Source of the DNA: Sipunculus nudus
Taxonomy: Eukaryota > Annelida > Sipuncula > Golfingiida > Sipunculidae
Length of the DNA stretch: 64,000 nucleotides
Direction of reading: 5' to 3'
Assembly: GCA_026874595.1 (NCBI GenBank)
Contig: CM049315.1
Span: 65,281,389-65,345,388 of the forward strand
Shown: positions 59,540 through 64,000 of the stretch, one piece after another
Position numbering within the stretch: position 1 is the stretch's first letter
Layout of the letters: each line of letters opens with the position of its first letter
The notes under the pieces: generated by a model
Seen by the model: only the letters and a program-made list of their open reading frames with translations
Databases searched by the model: none
What the model was told of the DNA's origin: nothing
Translations under genes and position numbers: made by a program

Positions 59540-60850
59540 GCTCAAATATATAAAGTTCTTTGTAAAAAATCAGGAAAGATATTTACTGATTTAACCTGTT
59601 AAGTTAATAAGCTAGAGAATTTTTTCAGGTGTATAAATTTATTTAATCAAGATTCAATTGTAAACCAAAAATTTGATCTGAATTTTGTAAATTTTTAGCA
59701 ACCTAGTGAGCTTATCAATGGCGCAGCGTTGTCCATCCGCCATCTGCCATCCGCCCTCCATCTTCCAGTGCTTTTCTGTCCGCTGTCCATGGCTGTAACT
59801 CAGAAACTGTCGAAGCTAGCAGCCTCAAATTACATGTAATAATTAGTCACATGTGAAACTTGGTGCCCTAGAGCTTATTATTGGGTATCTGGATTAATTT
59901 AGATAGAGTAAAAGCTTAAAAACCTTTAAAAATCTTCTCCAAAATCATATATTTAGAACTTTACTATAACCAAGTAGGAGGGTCCCTTTCCTCTTAACTT
60001 CTCATATGCTTATATATATGAAAAACATTACAATGGAATATTTTGCATATTTTGCATATTTTGCATTTGCAAAAATTTCAAACTTCCGCTGAGCGCTGTG
60101 ACCCAAGGGTCCCTTGTTTGTAAAATAAAAACTAGGAATCCAAAATTTAGCATAATTTTAGATGTCCCCAAGATCTCGTACCAAGCCGAAAACAGGTTCT
60201 TTGTGACTTTATTCCTTTGAGAAAAAAAAGGAAAAAACTCAATTTTTTATGAAAAACCTATTTTTACACTTCAGGACTGCCTAATATCAAAACCACTCAT
60301 CTGTTTTTCCTCATATTTACCATGAATATTCCTCTGTATAGTGTTATGGACACGCAAGAAATTAGGTCTGTATTATATAATTTAAAAAAGTTATGGGCCC
60401 AAACATATTGCATTTTGTAAAAAATCAGGAAAAATATTTGGTCACTTAACACAAAAAATGTTAAAGCTAGGGACTCTTTTCAGCAATATAACTTTAATTA
60501 ATCAAAATTTAATTGTATACCCAAAATTAGATCAAAATCTTTTAAATTTTTAAAAAATATTAGCAAAAATATAAAATTGGTACCATAAATTTTACCCAAA
60601 TTTGACCATGGCATGTTTTTTTCTTGTAAGTAAATTTAATTTATTTTACTCAGCCGGGAAACATATGGATTTAATCTGTTGAATTCTGAAATTTTAAAAG
60701 GTAAAAGCTTAAAAATTATTTTAAATATTGAAGTTTTTCAGATGCTCTAATGTATTTGCATTTTGTATATCCAAGACCCCACTCTTGCTTACTACAGCCT
60801 TGCCTAGGTTATCTTATAAGTGATGCAGCACTGGCAGAACACCCCTGCTG
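59540..60850 (+). repeat. Dispersed repeat family D, copy 3, with an inserted AGCTTATC/GTGACCC module
   Basis: Family D landmarks surround a separate module at about 59700-60120. The module starts CCTAGTGAGCTTATCAATGG with CCATCCGCCATCTGCCATCC and ends GTGACCCAAGGGTCCCTTG, whose GACCC/GGGTC can form a hairpin. After it the D landmarks resume (GATGTCCCCAAGATCTCGTA, GGTACCATAAATTTTACCCA). Confidence 0.6.
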
Positions 60851-61530
60851 TAATAAACATACACTTATTCTCATGGGTCCTACCCTAACACCCCCATAGT
60901 TCCCCACCACCACCACCATCACCAATAATATTGCAATACATTGTTTGCTATTGTCATCTGTATTTCTTTAAATGTAAAGCTGTTTTTGATCCAATGTGTA
61001 CAACTTTTTTTTAAATATTCAAAAAAGTAATCCAAGAGATGCCACGTTGTTCTGATGTAGCATTTTTAAGAAATTATTTCCTTTTAAATAATTAAAAGAA
61101 ATATATATAACCCATCAGTAGGCATAATTTGATAATATAAATGAAACAAATCATGGATAAATAAAGGTGCAATTTAAAATTGTGAATTCTGGAGTGTTAT
61201 TTTCATATATTTATTGCTTTGCAAATTTAAAAAATATGTTTCATAAAAAAAAAAGAAATATATCTGTGTGCATAATGTGATTTTACCTGACTAAATTAAG
61301 TATAAATGTTGGTGCAATTTAGATTTGTGAATCAATTTTAATATTCAGATATATATGATATACTGTAAATATATAGTAAAATTTATAAACTTAAAGAAAA
61401 TATGCAAATATTTGTTTTTATTTTCCTGTCTCAGTAGAATAGAAATTAAAGTTATTTGCTTTTTTTCCATTTTTCTGCCTGATTTAAAATATTTAAAAAT
61501 AATTTCATTTATTTTAAATTTTATCCTTTA
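60851..61530. other. AT-rich non-coding sequence
   Basis: No gene visible. It has a short CAC repeat at about 60906-60925 and A-rich or TA-rich low-complexity stretches. Confidence 0.5.
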
Positions 61531-61605
61531 CATATATGCAGAGGTGACAGTAGTGACATCACTTCGCTGGTTCCAATGAAAGTGTGCTGATACACAAAGG
61601 AAGTT

Positions 61606-61683
61606 GGGGATCCCTGTTAGCTCAGTGGTAGAGCAGACGACAGGCAATCGGAGGGTCATGGGTTCGATTCCCATACGGGGTGA
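61606..61683 (+). repeat. tRNA-like SINE head, unit 1
   Basis: A box TAGCTCAGTGG and B box GGTTCGATTCC are both canonical and correctly spaced. A short anticodon-type stem (CGA/TCG) encloses the loop CAGGCAA. The acceptor ends pair only partly and the base at the position before the anticodon is not T, so it is tRNA-derived and unlikely to be a working tRNA. Confidence 0.75.
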
Positions 61684-61910
61684 TCTGATTTTTTCTGTGT
61701 ATTCCTGTTCCATATCTCCATGAGATGGACCAGAATGGCCATTCAACATCTTTCTATATAATATTTGATGCACACCATAAAAGGCCATCAGTTTATCACT
61801 GCTACATGCAAAGTCGCCGTGTCGACACATGTAGTATGTATAATACCAGTCACAGTAGTGACGTCACTTCGCTGGTTCCAATGAAAGTGTGCTGATACAC
61901 AGAGGAAGTT

Positions 61911-61988
61911 GGGGATCCCTGTAAGCTCAGTGGTAGAGCAGACGACCAGCAATCGGAGGGTCATGGGTTCGATTCCCATATGGGGTGA
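61911..61988 (+). repeat. tRNA-like SINE head, unit 2
   Basis: As unit 1, but the loop reads CCAGCAA (an AGC, alanine-like triplet) and the A box has TAAGCTCAGTGG, one base off the consensus. Confidence 0.7.
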
Positions 61989-62215
61989 TCCGATTTTTTC
62001 TGTGTATTCCTATTCCATATCTCCATGAGATGGACCAGAATGGCCATTCAACATCTTTCTATATAATATTTGATGCACACCATAAAAGGCCATCAGTTTA
62101 TCACTGCTACATGCAAAGTCGCCGTGTCGACACATGTAGTATGTATAATACCAGTCACAGTAGTGACGTCACTTCGCTGGTTCCAATGAAAGTGTGCTGA
62201 TACACAGAGGAAGTT

Positions 62216-62293
62216 GGGGATCCCTGTTAGCTCAGTGGTAGAGCAGACGACCAGCAATCGGAGGGTCATGGGTTCGATTCCCATACGGGGTGA
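62216..62293 (+). repeat. tRNA-like SINE head, unit 3
   Basis: A and B boxes are intact; the loop is CCAGCAA as in unit 2. Confidence 0.75.
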
Positions 62294-62520
62294 TCCGATT
62301 TTTTCTGTGTATTCCTGTTCCATATCTCCATGAGATGGACCAGAATGGCCATTCAACATCTTTCTATATAATATTTGATGCACACCATAAAAGGCCATCA
62401 GTTTATCACTGCTACATGCAAAGTCGCCGTGTCGACACATGTAGTATGTATAATACCAGTCACAGTAGTGACGTCACTTCGCTGGTTCCAATGAAAGTGT
62501 GCTGATACACAGAGGAAGTT

Positions 62521-62598
62521 GGGGATCCCTGTTAGCTCAGTGGTAGAGCAGACGACCAGCAATCGGAGGGTCATGGGTTCGATTCCCATATGGGGTGA
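62521..62598 (+). repeat. tRNA-like SINE head, unit 4
   Basis: A and B boxes are intact. The unit is cut short after TTCCATATCT, where the flanking repeat begins. Confidence 0.75.
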
Positions 62599-62639
62599 TC
62601 CGATTTTTTCTGTGTATTCCTGTTCCATATCTGCAGAGG

Positions 62640-63115
62640 TGCTGTAACTCCCACCAATCCCTGTAAGCACCATTGAATTTTCACAGCATGTACACATAAG
62701 GATTTAATCTGTTAAAACCTGAAATTTGAAAATAAAAGCTGCAAAATTAGGTTAGTTATTGAATTTTTTGGAGGCTCTTGTTGTATCCTTTACACTGTCA
62801 AGCAGTCCACTTTGTCACTGTAGGTCATTCAGTGCAGCTCTCTACACTCCCCAGACTGTTGTTATGTAATCCCATCACTTGGGCAAGCCCTCTCTCCCTC
62901 CCTCTGATCAGGCTGTTTGCAGTTAATACCACAGGGAACCTTCCTCTCTCCCCTCCCCCCACCCTGTTGGCAGACCTGTACTATGAACTAGAACTAGATG
63001 AATCTTATAATTTATCATTTTTTTCAGCAACAAGCAGTAACAACAGAGACCCTTCCCCCACCCACCCATTCAATACACAGGACTAATAAACAAGACGAAT
63101 TTTATAATTTTAATT
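62640..63115 (+). repeat. Dispersed repeat family D, copy 4
   Basis: Contains AATCCCTGTAAGCACCATTG, GGATTTAATCTGTTAAAACC, a CT/poly-C tract (about 62883-62960) and CAACAAGCAGTAACAACAGA with CCCACCCACCCATTCAATAC, in the same order as the copy at 47956-48650. Confidence 0.8.
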
Positions 63116-63140
63116 TTTTTTTTTTTTTAATTATTTTTTT

Positions 63141-63602
63141 TGTTGGAGGTAACCGCCTCCATTTTTAGCCCTCAGTCCCTAGGCTGATGGGCTATTGTTG
63201 TCACCCAAGCTGTCCGTCCGTCCGTCCGTCCGGCATCCATTAACTTTTACCTTTTACCTTAACTTTGGCCTTGTGAGCGGGATATCTCTAAAAGGATTCA
63301 CAAGAGGAATTTTATTTCTTTGGTGAAGACGTATATCTACAAAATCTCGGTCAAGTTCGAAGATGGGTGACCTTGACCTACTTTTCAAGGTCACAGAGCT
63401 TATAATAGAATAAAACTTAGAAGCTTATTTTTCAGGAAGCATTTGGTGGATTGTTATGAATCATGGTACATACCTCTGCATTTTAAATTTATAACTGAGA
63501 CATGTACAGATATACATCCATGTGAGAACAGATATTTAGTACTTGTTACTAAACACTGTTGTTTTGGCTGAGGGCTTTTGACAGCTTCTGCTGATATTCT
63601 AG
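63141..63602 (+). mobile_element. Helitron-like family E
   Basis: It begins with a short palindrome GGAGGTAACCGCCTCC (63145-63160) and carries a GTCC microsatellite (about 63212-63230) and a TGACCTTGACC...AAGGTCA patch (63371-63393). It ends with the small hairpin CAGC-TTCT-GCTG (63582-63593), then ATATT, CTAG (63599-63602) and TT. It is 462 bp with no coding. Confidence 0.5.
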
Positions 63603-63639
63603 TTTAATGCTAGCTTAACTAAGTATATGTACATCTGCA

Positions 63640-63960
63640 GATTTCCATTCCAGTTTCGGACTACGTGACAGGGCAGTATCTCACGCTTCCTCTCATTTTA
63701 TATCCTGGCGTTAACCAGGCCCAGTGACTACTGCACCTGCGGGCCCTGGGTTGGTAATCATACCACCGAGGACCCCCAAAAGGCACACTCATTTGTGAGG
63801 GAAACATGCCCGTTGGGCCTGACCTTCCCATTAAGCTTGCAGAGTGCTCGACCTGGGTGGGGGCCGACTGTGAAAAACCTCACCGCCTTGGCTGAGATTC
63901 GAACTCACGATCTCCTGGCTTTGAGTCCTGCGCTCTACCCCTGAGCCACAGAAGCCAGTC
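63640..63960 (-). repeat. tRNA-derived SINE
   Basis: At the right end the minus strand reads TGGCTCAGGGGTAGAGC (A box, about 63948-63932) and GAGTTCGAATCTC (B box, about 63904-63892), in the order and spacing of a tRNA gene. The body to the left (to about 63640) has no coding. The head differs from the one in the 305 bp array, so this is a separate SINE family. Confidence 0.65.
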
Positions 63961-64000
63961 TTATAATTTTAATGTTAAATAAATTCTTTTTGTTGGGACT

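Larger units (their letters stand above)
61531..62641 (+). repeat. 305 bp tandem array with tRNA-like heads (four units)
   Basis: Exact landmark spacing (GA[C]GTCACTTCGCTGG at 61556, 61861, 62166 and 62471) gives a 305 bp unit; the fourth is incomplete. The array is flanked by a 16 bp near-direct repeat, CATATATGCAGAGGTG (61531-61546) and CATATCTGCAGAGGTG (62626-62641). Minus-strand open frames reading GIEPMTLRL...CSTTELTG are reverse readings of the tRNA-like head. Confidence 0.9.

Noticed and set aside
61528-62697. Minus-strand frames reading GIEPMTLRLLVVCSTTELTG
   Set aside because: This is the reverse translation of the tRNA-like A and B box region, a common false protein in invertebrate gene sets.

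Overview
This window is eukaryotic, repeat-dominated DNA. It looks like intergenic DNA of a marine invertebrate, most likely a mollusc and probably a bivalve. That assignment is an inference from repeat style: a decayed Ty3/gypsy element, hAT and pogo-like DNA transposons, a jockey/CR1-type LINE fragment, tRNA-derived SINEs, Helitron-like families and a long satellite block. There are no bacterial operons, ribosome binding sites or CRISPR arrays. I find no intact protein-coding gene. The only host-gene candidate is a spliced, frameshifted gene remnant on the minus strand at about 37.97-39.9 kb.

Layout. 1-5.9 kb: a Ty3/gypsy retrotransposon on the minus strand (gag, zinc knuckle, protease, RT, RNase H, integrase), broken by stops and frameshifts. 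5.46-9.89 kb: a 1.6 kb tandem duplication of the gag-proximal end; the second copy later received a 1,188 bp pogo-like transposon with perfect TA duplication. 10.25-31.98 kb: a ~21.7 kb composite block made of two arrays of the same ~179 bp satellite in opposite orientation (about 10.4-22.5 kb forward, 24.9-31.7 kb reverse) around a 2.3 kb non-satellite spacer. The block is bracketed by CTATCCGGA-type inverted repeats and a 12-bp direct repeat.

31.98-35.4 kb: TTA microsatellites and Helitron-like copies. 35.4-37.1 kb: a SINE-like head, a 58 bp near-perfect palindrome, a 5'-truncated LINE and a cluster of GGGTAGTCA inverted repeats. 37.97-39.9 kb: the gene remnant. 41.49-43.11 kb: a complete 1,616 bp hAT-like element with an 8-bp target duplication. 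44.4-44.7 and 51.6-51.9 kb: two oppositely oriented copies of one MITE. 45.63-46.80 kb: a 24-bp minisatellite.

48-64 kb: a mosaic of dispersed repeats. Several begin with a short palindrome and end in a hairpin followed by CTAG and T, the classic Helitron 3' signature, and most carry internal direct repeats of about 180-325 bp. At 61.53-62.64 kb a tRNA-like SINE head lies in a 305-bp tandem array of four units. A second, unrelated tRNA-derived SINE closes the window.

The most noteworthy items are the bracketed inverted satellite megastructure with shared outer-edge monomers, and the recurring hairpin-plus-CTAG architecture in unrelated families. The window gives no evidence of genes acting together in a pathway; its content is mobile and satellite DNA layered over time.
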